A stretch of DNA of 64,000 bases from Paenibacillus algorifonticola (GTDB taxonomy: Bacteria; Bacillota; Bacilli; Paenibacillales; Paenibacillaceae): the NCBI RefSeq assembly GCF_000971975.1, contig NZ_LAQO01000011.1:62001-126000 (forward strand), given 5' to 3'. The notes beneath the pieces are model-generated. The model was not told the origin of the DNA, did not search any database, and saw only the letters and a list, made by a program, of their open reading frames with translations. This document shows, piece by piece, positions 51,005 through 60,425 of this stretch; position 1 is the first letter of the stretch; the number at the start of each line of letters is the position of its first letter. The position numbers were made by a program, and so were the translations under genes.

Positions 51005-51655
51005 ATGGATACGATGCAGCGGCAGCCTCTCTATTTGCGTTTGCGCAAGCGAATTGGGATACGTCCCGAGAAAGAAGTGACGCTTGGGCAGGCGGCGAGG
51101 CTGCTTGGCGAGTCCGAGGAGCAGGAACGGCGCCTGGGTCAGCTCGTTCTATATCGTCACAGCAAGCCGGATGGCAACCGCGTCGTCATCGACCTGCTGC
51201 AAATTGTCAGTCGGCTGCGCGAGCTGGAGCCGGGCCTGTCTATTGAAGCTTATGGCGATCCGCAGGTGCTGGTCATGATTGCGGATAAGCCGCCCAAGCC
51301 GCGTATTCCGCTGCTGATTTTTTCATGGCTGCTGCTTTTTTTCGGTGCGGGGCTGGCTATTATGAACTTCCATACCGACGTCAGCATGAAGGAGGTTCAT
51401 ATTCGGATTGTCGAGCTGATTACCGGAGAGCATAACGAGCATCCGCTTTGGTTTCAAATTCCCTATTCCTTCGGCATTGGGCTTGGCATGGTGCTGTTCT
51501 TCAACCATCTGTTCCGTAAAAGGTTCAATGAAGAGCCGAACCCGCTGGAGGTAGAGCTGTTCACCTACCAGGAAAACGTGAACGCTTATGTTATCGCCGA
51601 CGAGATGCGTAAAAAAAATGATCGCCAAACCGCTCGGAGTGAGGACGATGCTTGA
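51005..51655 (+). CDS. spoVAA: Stage V sporulation protein AA
   Basis: 216 aa, ATG 51005 with AAAGGA ten bases ahead. A soluble N-terminal domain (QPLYLRLRKRIGIRPEKEVTLG, about 7-28) is followed by two membrane helices (about 98-118 and 152-170) and MNFHTDVSMKEVHIRIVELITG, typical of SpoVAA. SpoVA proteins form the dipicolinic acid channel. A sigma-G promoter was not found with confidence. It overlaps spoVAB. Confidence 0.9.
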   Translation: MDTMQRQPLYLRLRKRIGIRPEKEVTLGQAARLLGESEEQERRLGQLVLYRHSKPDGNRVVIDLLQIVSRLRELEPGLSIEAYGDPQVLVMIADKPPKPRIPLLIFSWLLLFFGAGLAIMNFHTDVSMKEVHIRIVELITGEHNEHPLWFQIPYSFGIGLGMVLFFNHLFRKRFNEEPNPLEVELFTYQENVNAYVIADEMRKKNDRQTARSEDDA

Positions 51656-52076
51656 TTGGCCGCTTCATGCGTTTATTGTACTGCTGGGCTTATCGGGAGG
51701 GCTTGCGGTAGGCAGCGGACTGGTGGCGCTGCTAACTGTGCTGGATATTATTCCGAGACTGGCGCAAATCGCTTATGCCTACAGCCTGTCCATTTGGTTT
51801 GAAACGGCAGTCATAAGCGGTGCGGTCTATTGGACATTCGCAGATTTTTTCGATTGGAAGCTTTCGCTTGCAGGCATTACGTCACAGATGGCTGCTGGAC
51901 TGCTGAATGGGATTTTCGTTGGATTGCTTGCGGCGGCGCTTACGGAAGTGCTGAATGTTTTCCCCATACTCGCCAAACGCATTCATCTGTCGGACTATTT
52001 AGTTGGCCTTGTGATGGCGATGGTGCTTGGCAAGACGCTGGGATCGCTGCTGGATTGGCTTTGGTATCAATGGTAG
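51648..52076 (+). CDS. spoVAB: Stage V sporulation protein AB
   Basis: 142 aa from ATG 51648 (GGAGTGAGG upstream), overlapping spoVAA by eight bases. Four membrane helices, with GLSGGLAVGSGLVALLTVL near the start and LNVFPILAKRIHLSDYL, both typical of SpoVAB. In B. subtilis spoVAC follows; here the next gene is spoVAF. Confidence 0.92.
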   Translation: MLDWPLHAFIVLLGLSGGLAVGSGLVALLTVLDIIPRLAQIAYAYSLSIWFETAVISGAVYWTFADFFDWKLSLAGITSQMAAGLLNGIFVGLLAAALTEVLNVFPILAKRIHLSDYLVGLVMAMVLGKTLGSLLDWLWYQW

Positions 52077-52120
52077 GGAATTAGCAGGGCCATGCTGGAG
52101 AACTGAGGTGAGGGAAGAAG

Positions 52121-54019
52121 ATGGATAAGGATCAGGAGCAACGCAATGAACCTGGGCAAGATTACAGGCAGGGGAGTATTCCTAACATGTTGAAGCTGGG
52201 TAATGAGCCGGATACCGAAGCAGACGCGAACGCAGACAATCATTCTTCCGGGAAAAGCAAACGAGGCTGGCGGCAGGTGAAAGAGTTCGTTCACGCCAAG
52301 CAGTTAGATGGAGGGGGAAAGCAGAAGCAGCATGAGGAGGTGAAAATCGACCACCAGCAAAATAGGGAAGAAGGGCAGTACGGTCACGATCAGCCGCTTC
52401 ATGCCCGTCCCAAAACGCAAGGCAGTCATTACGGTGGCCAATACGGCAGGAGTGAAGAACAGCGAGAACGGGGACAAGAACAAGGGAGTAGGCAGGAGCA
52501 TCGGCAAAAGCAAGGACGAGGGAAGTCGTCAGGCAAAGAGCAGGGGCAGGATGGTCGCGAGGAGCGGATTCCTTCGGATTTGGATGACGTATTGGAGCGG
52601 CTGAAAAATGAGCTTGGCTACGGCAGCAGCTTTGATGTTGTCGTTCGGGAAATGACCTTCGGCGAGCGGCGGGTCGCCTTCGTTTTTATGAACGGTTTGG
52701 CAAAGGATTCGCTGCAAACAGAGGTACTTAAGCGGCTGACCTACTTGCAGCCGGACGATTTATCAACCGATGCTCTGCATGCCTTTCTCGATATGTATGT
52801 GCCAGCCTCCCAAGTCAAGTCGGAACAGGATTGGAACAAGCTGCTGACGGGCATTCTCTCCGGTGGAACGGCGCTGTTCATTGACAAGGAAGCGACTGCG
52901 CTGCTCATTGACGCCAAAAACTTCCCGGCTCGCTCGCCGGACGAGCCAAGTTTGGAGCGGGTCGTCAGGGGCAGTCGCGATGGCTTCGTTGAAACTTTGA
53001 TGATGAATGTATCGCTGGTCAGACGAAGGCTGCGTGACCCGCAGCTGCGGTATGAGCTGGTGCAGATCGGCGAGCGAACGCAGACGGATGTATGTATCGC
53101 CTACATTAATGATTTGGTAGACAAGGAATTGCTTAAATCCATTAAGGAAAAAATATCGATGGTCAAGGTTGACGGCATTCCGCTCGCCGACAAGCAGCTC
53201 GAGGAAGCGACCGTTAAACGGGGCTGGAGCCCGTTCCCGCTTGTCCGTTATTCTGAGCGTCCAGATGTCGTAGCCTCTCATTTGCTTGAAGGGGCCGTTG
53301 TCGTCTTCGTGGATACGTCGCCCAGCGTCATGATTTTGCCGACGACGTATTTCGATCTTATGCAGCATGCTGAGGAAAATCGCCAGACGCCGTTTATAGG
53401 TACTTACTTGCGCTGGGTCCGGTTTATTGGCATATTCGCTTCGCTTTTTTTACTGCCGCTTTGGCTGCTGTTCGTTATCCATCCCGAGCTGAAGCCGCAA
53501 GCGCTCGAATTTCTAGGGCCTTCGAAAACCGGCAAGCTGCCGCTGCTCGTGCAGTTTTTGCTGGCAGAGGTCGGCGTCGATCTGCTGCGTCTCGCCTCGG
53601 TGCATACGCCAACTTCGCTGGCAACGGCGATGTCGCTCGTATCCGCTATTCTTATTGGCGATATTGCGGTCCAGACGGGCATTTTCGTCAACGAGGTCAT
53701 TTTGTACATGTCGGTTGCGGCTATTGGCATGTTTGCGACGCCGAGCTACGAGCTGGGGCTGGCAAATCGCATTGTCAGGCTTGTGCTCATTACGCTTGTA
53801 GCTGCCTTCAAGGTTCCGGGCTTCATTGTTGGGACGACGGTTATATTGCTGTTTTTGTGCATGGAGCGGTCGTTCAACCGCCCCTACATGTGGCCGTTCA
53901 TTCCATTCGACTTCCGGGCGATGATGAATATTATTTTCCGGACGCCCTTGCTGCAAAATCGCAGGCGGCCCAATCTGCTGCGGCCTCAGCAGCTCGATAA
54001 AATGCCTGAAACGGAGTAA
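52121..54019 (+). CDS. spoVAF: SpoVAF / GerA-family spore protein with a long polar N-terminal extension
   Basis: 632 aa, ATG 52121 with GAGGGAAGAAG upstream. Residues 1-150 are strongly polar (Gln, Glu, Arg, Gly, His) with no fold apparent; residues about 150-400 are the GerA-type soluble domain (SFDVVVREMTFGERRVAF, GGTALFIDKEATALLIDAK, RGSRDGFVETLMMNVSLVRRR). From 425 on come about four to five membrane helices (FIGIFASLFLLPLWLLFVI, LASVHTPTSLATAMSLVSAIL). SpoVAF of B. subtilis is about 490 residues, so the extension is extra. Position before lysA matches spoVAF. Confidence 0.88.
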   Translation: MDKDQEQRNEPGQDYRQGSIPNMLKLGNEPDTEADANADNHSSGKSKRGWRQVKEFVHAKQLDGGGKQKQHEEVKIDHQQNREEGQYGHDQPLHARPKTQGSHYGGQYGRSEEQRERGQEQGSRQEHRQKQGRGKSSGKEQGQDGREERIPSDLDDVLERLKNELGYGSSFDVVVREMTFGERRVAFVFMNGLAKDSLQTEVLKRLTYLQPDDLSTDALHAFLDMYVPASQVKSEQDWNKLLTGILSGGTALFIDKEATALLIDAKNFPARSPDEPSLERVVRGSRDGFVETLMMNVSLVRRRLRDPQLRYELVQIGERTQTDVCIAYINDLVDKELLKSIKEKISMVKVDGIPLADKQLEEATVKRGWSPFPLVRYSERPDVVASHLLEGAVVVFVDTSPSVMILPTTYFDLMQHAEENRQTPFIGTYLRWVRFIGIFASLFLLPLWLLFVIHPELKPQALEFLGPSKTGKLPLLVQFLLAEVGVDLLRLASVHTPTSLATAMSLVSAILIGDIAVQTGIFVNEVILYMSVAAIGMFATPSYELGLANRIVRLVLITLVAAFKVPGFIVGTTVILLFLCMERSFNRPYMWPFIPFDFRAMMNIIFRTPLLQNRRRPNLLRPQQLDKMPETE

Positions 54020-54056
54020 AGCCGTAAATAATGCAAATGACTTGTTAAATTATCCA

Positions 54057-54085
54057 TTACGCTTGCGGGTAGATTGCGATATACT
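54057..54085 (+). promoter_or_regulatory. Possible lysA promoter
   Basis: TTACGC, 17 bases, TATACT. The -35 is weak. No lysine riboswitch was seen in the 116-base gap before lysA. Confidence 0.4.
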
Positions 54086-54135
54086 GTTGCTATTGGTGCA
54101 AATCGAATCTATTCACGTATGGAGGAATAATAACA

Positions 54136-55467
54136 ATGTACTTGCATGGAACGAGCAAAGTTAATGCCCAGGGGCATTTGGAAATCGGCGGCTGCGATGT
54201 AACGGAGCTGGCGAAAGAATATGGTACGCCGCTATATATTGTCGATGAGGCGCTTGTGCGTCAACGCGCGAATGAATATGTGACAGCTTTTCAAAAATCC
54301 GGCCTGAAATTTCAAGTGGCCTATGCAAGCAAAGCATTCAGCACAATGGCGATGTGTGCGCTTGCCGAGCAGGAAAATCTGTCGCTTGACGTCGTTTCCG
54401 ACGGAGAGCTGCACACGGCGCTGAAAGCGGGCTTCCCAGCAGCGCGTATCCACTTCCACGGCAATAATAAATCGCCTGATGAAATCAACATGGCGCTGGA
54501 TGCAGGCATCGGCTGCTTCGTAGTAGACAATTCTACTGAGCTGAAAGTGCTTAATGCGCTGGCGAAGGACAAAGGCTTGACGGTTAAAATTTTGCTGCGG
54601 ATTACGCCGGGTGTTGAGGCGCATACGCATGACTATATTTCCACCGGCCAACAGGATTCTAAGTTCGGCTTCGACTTGACGAATGGCGCGGCTAAGCAGG
54701 CGATTAAAGAAGCGATGGAGCTATCCAATCTGGATGTGCTTGGTGTCCATTCCCACATCGGCTCGCAAATTTTCGAAGTAGACGGCTTCCAGATGGCTGT
54801 TGAGAAAATGTCGGCGTTTGCGATTGCAATTCGCCAAGACCTTGGCTTGACGTTCCAGGTGATCAACCTTGGCGGCGGCTTCGGCATCCGTTATGTAGAC
54901 GGAGATTCCCCGCTTCCAGTTGGTCAATACGTTGCAGCAATTACGGATACGCTCATTTCCAGCTTTACGGCAGCGGATTTCCCGCTTCCTGAAATTTGGG
55001 TTGAGCCGGGCCGCAGCATCGTTGGCGATGCAGGCACAACGCTTTATACAGTCGGAACAAGCAAAGAAATTCCAGGCGTGCGTAAATATATCGCTGTAGA
55101 TGGCGGTATGATGGATAACCCGCGTCCGGCGCTTTATCAATCCGTTTATGAAGCGGTGCTTGCGAATCGTGCGAACGAAGCGAATGAAGAGACCGTAACC
55201 GTAGCGGGCAAAGCTTGCGAAAGCGGCGACAAGCTCATTATTGATCTGGAATTGCCGAAAGCAAACAGCGGCGATCTGCTTGCAGTATTTTGCACTGGCG
55301 CTTATAATTATTCGATGGCGAGCAACTATAACCGTTTCCGACGTCCAGCTGTCGTATTTGTCAAAGATGGCGAGTCTGATCTCGTCGTTCAGCGTGAATC
55401 TTTGGACAATATTGTCGGCAATGACTTGCTTCCGGCAAGACTTCTCAAAACAGCCCTTGCGAAATAA
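54136..55467 (+). CDS. lysA: Diaminopimelate decarboxylase
   Basis: 443 aa, ATG after TGGAGGAATAATAAC. Last step of lysine synthesis. PLP Lys-66 in VAYASKAFSTMAM; HGNNKSPDEI (about 114-123); GVHSHIGSQIFEVDGF; the glycine loop NLGGGFGIRY; EPGRSIVGDAGTTLY and the dimer-partner Cys in ACESGDKL. Typical length. Follows spoVAF as in Bacillus. Confidence 0.97.
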   Translation: MYLHGTSKVNAQGHLEIGGCDVTELAKEYGTPLYIVDEALVRQRANEYVTAFQKSGLKFQVAYASKAFSTMAMCALAEQENLSLDVVSDGELHTALKAGFPAARIHFHGNNKSPDEINMALDAGIGCFVVDNSTELKVLNALAKDKGLTVKILLRITPGVEAHTHDYISTGQQDSKFGFDLTNGAAKQAIKEAMELSNLDVLGVHSHIGSQIFEVDGFQMAVEKMSAFAIAIRQDLGLTFQVINLGGGFGIRYVDGDSPLPVGQYVAAITDTLISSFTAADFPLPEIWVEPGRSIVGDAGTTLYTVGTSKEIPGVRKYIAVDGGMMDNPRPALYQSVYEAVLANRANEANEETVTVAGKACESGDKLIIDLELPKANSGDLLAVFCTGAYNYSMASNYNRFRRPAVVFVKDGESDLVVQRESLDNIVGNDLLPARLLKTALAK

Positions 55468-55522
55468 GGGTTAAATTTGGTAACGTAGTCTTATTCGGAC
55501 ATAGAAAGGTAGTGTTTAATAG

Positions 55523-55954
55523 ATGGCAAAACAAGCGAAAATTACAATGGCAAACGGAGCAGAGGTTATTATTGACCTTTTTGATCAAGATGCGCCCAAC
55601 ACAGTTGCAAACTTTGAGAAGCTTGCAAACGATGGTTTTTATAATGGTTTGACTTTCCACCGTGTAATCCCGGGCTTCGTTGCTCAAGGCGGCTGCCCAA
55701 CGGGTAATGGCACTGGCGGCCCTGGCTACACGATCAACTGTGAGATCAACCCGAACAAGCATGAGCGCGGTACACTTGCAATGGCACATGCTGGCCGCAA
55801 CACAGGCGGAAGCCAATTCTACATCGGCTATGCTCCACAGCCGCATCTGGACGGCGGACACACTGTATTTGGTAAAGTAGCTAAAGGTATGGAGCATGTT
55901 GATACATTCCGTACTGGCGAAAAAATGGAAAAAGTTGAAATCGTAACGGTTTAA
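55523..55954 (+). CDS. ppiB: Peptidyl-prolyl cis-trans isomerase, cyclophilin type
   Basis: 143 aa, ATG after AGAAAGGTAG. Cyclophilin residues: [22 protein letters not shown] (Arg and Phe of the site, about 39-60), [21 protein letters not shown] and [11 protein letters not shown]. No signal peptide, so cytoplasmic. It helps proline isomerisation during folding. A terminator follows. Confidence 0.96.
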   Translation: MAKQAKITMANGAEVIIDLFDQDAPNTVANFEKLANDGFYNGLTFHRVIPGFVAQGGCPTGNGTGGPGYTINCEINPNKHERGTLAMAHAGRNTGGSQFYIGYAPQPHLDGGHTVFGKVAKGMEHVDTFRTGEKMEKVEIVTV

Positions 55955-55965
55955 TCGTTGCGGGA

Positions 55966-56012
55966 AGGCCGCTTGTTTTTTCGATTCGTCGGAAAAACGG
56001 GCGGCTTTTTTA
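55966..56012 (+). terminator. Terminator after ppiB
   Basis: GGCCGCTTGTTTTT pairs with AAAAACGGGCGGC, followed by TTTTTT. Confidence 0.85.
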
Positions 56013-56125
56013 TAAAAGGATTGCATGGCATAGCTACTAATTGAGAATCAAAATCGAAATATCTTGCTTTTTCAATTTTGCGGTGGTAACATTTCATCAG
56101 AGTTACATTTTAAAAGTAAGTGACT

Positions 56126-56230
56126 CAAGCGTAAACGGCTGAAGCCGTCCTCTGGTGGCAAAAGCTTGTTTCGCGGTGAAATATAGGCGGGAGAATAAGA
56201 GTGAAACTTTTACATTCCCTAGTATTTTAA
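56126..56230 (+). repeat. Dispersed intergenic repeat, copy 4 (forward)
   Basis: AAGCGTAAACGGCTGAAGCC, GTCCTCTGGTGGCAAAAGC, TTGTTTCGCGGTGAAATATAG, GAGTGAAACTTTTACATTCC. It contains the same perfect ACGGCT-GA-AGCCGT hairpin as copy 3. It ends about 18 bases before the FMN riboswitch. Confidence 0.85.
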
Positions 56231-56247
56231 AAAAATAATACAGTGAC

Positions 56248-56452
56248 TTTCCTTCGGGGTCGGGTGAAAATCCCAACCGGCGGTGATCAGGAGGCTGTCT
56301 AAGCGCTTTGAACGATGAAGCGACTAGCTGCTGCCTGTCAGTCCGTGACCCGTGTACAATGAATTCAGAGCGTGTGATCGCATGAGCTGATTGTATACGG
56401 CTGACCTGGTGCAATTCCGGGACCGACAGTACAGTCTGGATGGGAGAAGGAG
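56248..56452 (+). ncRNA. FMN riboswitch (RFN element)
   Basis: Consensus parts are all present: CTTTCCTTCGGGGTCGGGTG, AAATCCCAACCGGCGGTGAT, CAGTCCGTGACCCG, GACCTGGTGCAATTCCGGGACCGAC and AGTACAGTCTGGATGGGAGAAGG. The variable arm after CCGTGACCCG forms a long hairpin (CCGTGTACAAT with ATTGTATACGG). It senses flavin mononucleotide and controls the rib genes that follow. Confidence 0.97.
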
Positions 56453-56570
56453 ACACTTTCAAGGCGTGATTTCATGCTTATTTGCTTGCACTTTTTTTCG
56501 CTGGGCACTTAGGTCTGTTAAAATCGATTATTTGTGTACTTGAAAGCGGGTCTCTAAGGTAAACTCTCAT

Positions 56571-56603
56571 CTCCGTTGGCTATGTTGCTAATGGAGGTTT
56601 TTT
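56571..56603 (+). terminator. Riboswitch expression hairpin that includes the ribD ribosome site
   Basis: CTCCGTTGGC (56571) pairs along its full length with GCTAATGGAG (56587), with two G-T pairs, followed by GTTTTTT. The second arm is the ribD ribosome site (TGGAGG), so the stem can both end transcription and hide the ribosome site. Which mode is used cannot be settled by eye. Confidence 0.75.
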
Positions 56604-56609
56604 GCGTTC

Positions 56610-57716
56610 ATGGATATTTTGAATGACAGCTATTATATGAGCTTGGCGCTGGATATGGCAGAGAAGGCGGCGGGGCAGACGGATATTAATCCCATCGTCG
56701 GCTGCGTCGTTGTAAAGGACGGCCGAATAATCGGCATTGGCACGCATCTCAAGCGAGGAACCGGGCATGCTGAGGTGCATGCTCTGCAAATGGCGGGAGA
56801 AGAAGCGGAAGGTGCTACCGCTTATGTGACGCTGGAGCCTTGCAGCCATTTTGGCAAGACGCCGCCTTGCTGCGAGCGGCTCATCGATGCCAAGGTGGCA
56901 CGGGTAGTCGTTGCTACGACCGATCCGAACCCGCAGGTAGCTGGCCGGGGCATAGAGCGGCTTAGAGAATGCGGCATTGAGGTTGAAGTGGGGCTTTTGG
57001 GAGAACGTTCCAACCAAATGAATGAGAAATTCAACAAATACATTACGACGAAGCTGCCGTTTGTCACCCTTAAGACAGCGAGCACGCTCGACGGCAAAAT
57101 CGCTTCCCGCACCGGCGATAGCAGATGGGTAACGGGCAGTGCAGCAAGGGAGCAGGTGCACACGCTGCGCCATCAGCATATGGGCATCATGGTTGGTATC
57201 GGTACCGTGCTTGCCGATGATCCGCAGCTAACGACGAGAGCGGACGTTCCGGCGCTTCATCCAGTGCGTATAGTGATCGACAGCAGCTTGAAGCTGCCGC
57301 TCACTGCGCACGTGGTGACGGATCGGACCGCTAGAACGATCGTCATTGCGACTGAGCAGGCGGATGACGCCAAGGCGCAGGAGCTGCTGACTGCTGGCGT
57401 CGAGCTCATTCGGGCAGGCAGTGGAGAGCAGGTTGATTTGCCGGAAGCGATGAGAAAGCTTGGAGAGCTGGAAATCGGTTCGATTTTGCTGGAAGGCGGC
57501 GGCAAGCTCAATGGCGCAATGCTGACAGCAGGACTCATCGATAAAATCATGCTTTATATGGCACCCAAAATCATCGGCGGGGCAGCAGCTCCTGGCACCT
57601 TTGATTTTGAAGGCTTCGAAAAAATGGCCCAGGCTATTGAGCTGGAGCGCACGCAGGTGGAACAAGCGGGAGCCGATATTTGCATAAGCGGTTACCCGGT
57701 CTACCGTCATGTTTAG
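56610..57716 (+). CDS. ribD: Bifunctional riboflavin deaminase/reductase RibD
   Basis: 368 aa, ATG 56610, 12 bases after GGAGG. The N-terminal deaminase has the zinc motif TGHAEVHAL (about 50-58) and PCSHFGKTPPCCERLI (about 75-90). The C-terminal reductase has TASTLDGKIASRTGDSRWVTG and ILLEGGGKLNGAML. It carries out the second and third steps of riboflavin synthesis. First gene of the rib operon. Confidence 0.97.
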   Translation: MDILNDSYYMSLALDMAEKAAGQTDINPIVGCVVVKDGRIIGIGTHLKRGTGHAEVHALQMAGEEAEGATAYVTLEPCSHFGKTPPCCERLIDAKVARVVVATTDPNPQVAGRGIERLRECGIEVEVGLLGERSNQMNEKFNKYITTKLPFVTLKTASTLDGKIASRTGDSRWVTGSAAREQVHTLRHQHMGIMVGIGTVLADDPQLTTRADVPALHPVRIVIDSSLKLPLTAHVVTDRTARTIVIATEQADDAKAQELLTAGVELIRAGSGEQVDLPEAMRKLGELEIGSILLEGGGKLNGAMLTAGLIDKIMLYMAPKIIGGAAAPGTFDFEGFEKMAQAIELERTQVEQAGADICISGYPVYRHV

Positions 57717-57731
57717 AGAGGAGGGTTAGCC

Positions 57732-58421
57732 GTGTTTACGGGTCTGATTGAAGAAGTCGGCAAGCTGAAGCGGGTGGTCAAGCAGGGCGAGGCCATGGTG
57801 GTGACGATTGCCGCTTCCCGCGTCCTCGAAGGTGTGGCACTGGGTGACAGCATAGCGGTAAACGGTGTTTGTCTAACGGTCATCTCCTTTACGGGCAGCA
57901 CCTTTGATGCCGATGTTATGCCAGAAACGTACCGGCGCTCCAATCTTCACCAGCTAAAGCCCGGTGAGCAGGTCAATCTGGAGCGTGCCATGCTGGCTGG
58001 CGGGCGCTTTGGCGGTCATATGGTGCAGGGGCATATTGACGGTACAGGCGTTATTGCGAAAAGGGAAACCGACGCCAATGCCGTTATATTCAGCATTAAG
58101 CTGAATGATGCGGCGACGCTGAAATATGTCATTCCTAAAGGTTCAATCGCAATAGATGGCATCAGCCTTACGGTTGTCGGGACGAATGATTCAGGCTTCT
58201 CGGTATCCGTCATTCCGCATACGCTTGGCGAAACGGCTTTGCTGGATAAGCGCATAGGCGATTCTGTTAATATCGAATGCGATATGATTGGGAAATATGT
58301 GGAGCATTTGCTGCATTTCAAGCCAGCTCGCGATGCTGGAGCGAATTCCGGCGGCAAAGCTGGCAAGGCTGGCGGAGCTAAGCTAAGCGCTGCTTTTTTA
58401 AGTGAAAATGGCTTTATGTGA
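57732..58421 (+). CDS. ribE: Riboflavin synthase alpha chain
   Basis: 229 aa, GTG after GAGAGGAGGG. Two barrel repeats: MFTGLIEEVGKL and SIAVNGVCLTVISF in the first, HMVQGHIDGTG and SIAIDGISLTVVG in the second. It joins two lumazine molecules to riboflavin. The C-terminus carries a Gly/Ala/Lys tail (about 196-229) beyond the usual 200-215 residues. Confidence 0.96.
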   Translation: MFTGLIEEVGKLKRVVKQGEAMVVTIAASRVLEGVALGDSIAVNGVCLTVISFTGSTFDADVMPETYRRSNLHQLKPGEQVNLERAMLAGGRFGGHMVQGHIDGTGVIAKRETDANAVIFSIKLNDAATLKYVIPKGSIAIDGISLTVVGTNDSGFSVSVIPHTLGETALLDKRIGDSVNIECDMIGKYVEHLLHFKPARDAGANSGGKAGKAGGAKLSAAFLSENGFM

Positions 58422-58472
58422 TATTGATATAGATGATATTTGAAGTGGTGAACGATCAGGGAGGGAAGCTTT

Positions 58473-59723
58473 ATGGGACAGCTGGATCAGCCTTTGGAGA
58501 AGTCATTGTTTAATACGATTGAGGAAGCGCTTGAGGATTTGCTGCTTGGCAAGCCCGTTATCGTTGTAGATGATGAGGATCGTGAAAATGAGGGAGACCT
58601 CATTGCGCTGGCCTCAATGGCGACGCCTGAAGTCATCAATTTTATGATTACGAAGGCGCGTGGGCTTGTATGCGTTCCGATAACTGCAGAGCGGGCGGAG
58701 CAGCTCGAGCTGCCGCCGATGGTAGAGCGCAATACGGATTTTCATGGAACGGCGTTTACCGTTTCCGTTGACCATATTTCCACAACGACTGGCATCTCTG
58801 CGCATGAGCGCTCCGAGACGGTCAAGTCGCTCATTGACCCGAATACGAAGGCGGCGGATTTCCGCAAGCCGGGTCACATTTTTCCGCTAATCGCGAAAGA
58901 TGGCGGTGTGCTCAGACGGGCAGGCCACACGGAGGCGGGAATTGATCTGGCTCTGATGTGCGGCTCGGAGCCTGCAGCGGTCATTTGCGAGGTCATCAAT
59001 GAAGATGGGACGATGGCAAGATTGCCGGATCTTGTGGCGTTTAAGCATGAGCATGACCTCAAGCTTATTACGATCCAGGAGCTGATTGTATACCGCAATG
59101 CGAAGGAAAAGCTCGTTGAGCGTGTCGTTGAGGTTAATATGCCAACGGATTTCGGCGATTTCAAAGCGATTGGTTTTACGAATGATGTAGACGGCAAGGA
59201 GCATGTCGCGTTTGTAAAAGGTGAGATTAATCCGGAAATCCCGCTGCTCGTGCGCGTGCACTCGGAATGCTTGACAGGTGATGTGTTCCATTCGCATCGT
59301 TGTGACTGCGGTCCCCAGCTTGCAGCGGCGCTGACGCAGATTGAGGAAGCGGGCAATGGCGTGCTGCTCTATATGCGCCAGGAAGGACGCGGAATCGGCC
59401 TGATTAATAAGCTGAAAGCTTATGTGCTTCAGGAGCAGGGGCTGGATACGGTCGATGCCAACTTGCAGCTTGGGTTTGCGGCTGACTTGCGCGACTACGG
59501 CATTGGTGCACAAATTTTGCGGGATCTCGGCATTCGTAAAATGCGCCTGCTTACCAATAACCCTCGCAAAATTAAAGGGCTGGAGGGCTATGGCCTTGAA
59601 GTAACCGAGCGTGTGCCGATTCAAATGGAATCAAATAAGGACAATGACCGTTATTTGCGGACAAAGCAGGCGAAGCTCGGCCATATGTTTGATTTTCAGG
59701 ATCAAAATCAGGAACAGCAGTAA
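58473..59723 (+). CDS. ribBA: 3,4-dihydroxy-2-butanone 4-phosphate synthase / GTP cyclohydrolase II
   Basis: 416 aa, ATG after GGGAGGGAAGC. The N-terminal half has [15 protein letters not shown] (about 31-45), [13 protein letters not shown] and [12 protein letters not shown]. The C-terminal half has [20 protein letters not shown] (zinc Cys) and [13 protein letters not shown]. It gives both starting compounds of riboflavin synthesis. Confidence 0.97.
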   Translation: MGQLDQPLEKSLFNTIEEALEDLLLGKPVIVVDDEDRENEGDLIALASMATPEVINFMITKARGLVCVPITAERAEQLELPPMVERNTDFHGTAFTVSVDHISTTTGISAHERSETVKSLIDPNTKAADFRKPGHIFPLIAKDGGVLRRAGHTEAGIDLALMCGSEPAAVICEVINEDGTMARLPDLVAFKHEHDLKLITIQELIVYRNAKEKLVERVVEVNMPTDFGDFKAIGFTNDVDGKEHVAFVKGEINPEIPLLVRVHSECLTGDVFHSHRCDCGPQLAAALTQIEEAGNGVLLYMRQEGRGIGLINKLKAYVLQEQGLDTVDANLQLGFAADLRDYGIGAQILRDLGIRKMRLLTNNPRKIKGLEGYGLEVTERVPIQMESNKDNDRYLRTKQAKLGHMFDFQDQNQEQQ

Positions 59724-59752
59724 TATTAAAACCAATTGGGAGGAATTTTATT

Positions 59753-60223
59753 ATGCCACATGTATATGAGGGACATTTAGTATCGGAAGGCTTGCGTTAT
59801 GGAATCGTTGTTGGAAGGTTTAATGAATTTATTGCCAGCAAGCTGCTGAGTGGAGCGCTTGATGCGTTTAAACGCCATGGCGCTTTGGATAACGAGGTAG
59901 AGGTTGCTTGGGTACCAGGAGCTTTTGAAATTCCGCTTATCGCGCAAAAAATGGCAGAGAGCGGCAAATACGATGCGGTTATTACGCTTGGCGCCGTTAT
60001 TCGGGGATCAACACCGCATTTTGACTATGTATGCAACGAGGCGGCAAAAGGGGTAGCGGCTGTTGGCTTGAAAACGGGCGTGCCGACGATTTTTGGCGTA
60101 TTGACGGTTGATTCCATTGAGCAAGCGATTGAGCGCGCGGGAACAAAAGCTGGAAATAAAGGGTATGAAGCTGCTGCTAGTGCAATAGAGATGGCTAATT
60201 TGACAAAATTGCTGCATAATTAA
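59753..60223 (+). CDS. ribH: 6,7-dimethyl-8-ribityllumazine synthase
   Basis: 156 aa, ATG after GGGAGGAATTTT. Motifs: [57 protein letters not shown] (with the catalytic His) and [21 protein letters not shown]. It usually forms 60-mer shells around riboflavin synthase. Last gene of the rib operon. Confidence 0.97.
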   Translation: MPHVYEGHLVSEGLRYGIVVGRFNEFIASKLLSGALDAFKRHGALDNEVEVAWVPGAFEIPLIAQKMAESGKYDAVITLGAVIRGSTPHFDYVCNEAAKGVAAVGLKTGVPTIFGVLTVDSIEQAIERAGTKAGNKGYEAAASAIEMANLTKLLHN

Positions 60224-60246
60224 GCTTAAGGCTTGCAGCTCGCGGG

Positions 60247-60273
60247 AAGGGCCTCTGAGAAGAGGCCTTTTGT
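60247..60273 (+). terminator. Terminator of the rib operon
   Basis: AAGGGCCTCT-GAGA-AGAGGCCTTTT, with TTTGTTT after it. Confidence 0.9.
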
Positions 60274-60425
60274 TTGAATATAGAAGCAGTTATAATTGGT
60301 TCTCTATAGATGGGCTTCTATTTTTCTGCGTAACAGGGTGATATCGCCAATGGATGGCATCACTCCGTATACGCTTACGGGTGGCGCAGCGATTTTATCG
60401 GTTGATTAGTCGGGAGGAAATGGCA

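Noticed and set aside
53513..53956. Frames on both strands within the membrane part of spoVAF
   Set aside because: They arise from the GC-rich third positions of spoVAF; the GerA-type frame has all the motifs.
54020..54135. Lysine riboswitch before lysA
   Set aside because: The gap is only 116 bases and shows no L-box consensus parts.
58887..59624. 245-codon frame antisense to ribBA
   Set aside because: Shadow of a well-supported enzyme gene; no promoter, ribosome site or recognisable domain.
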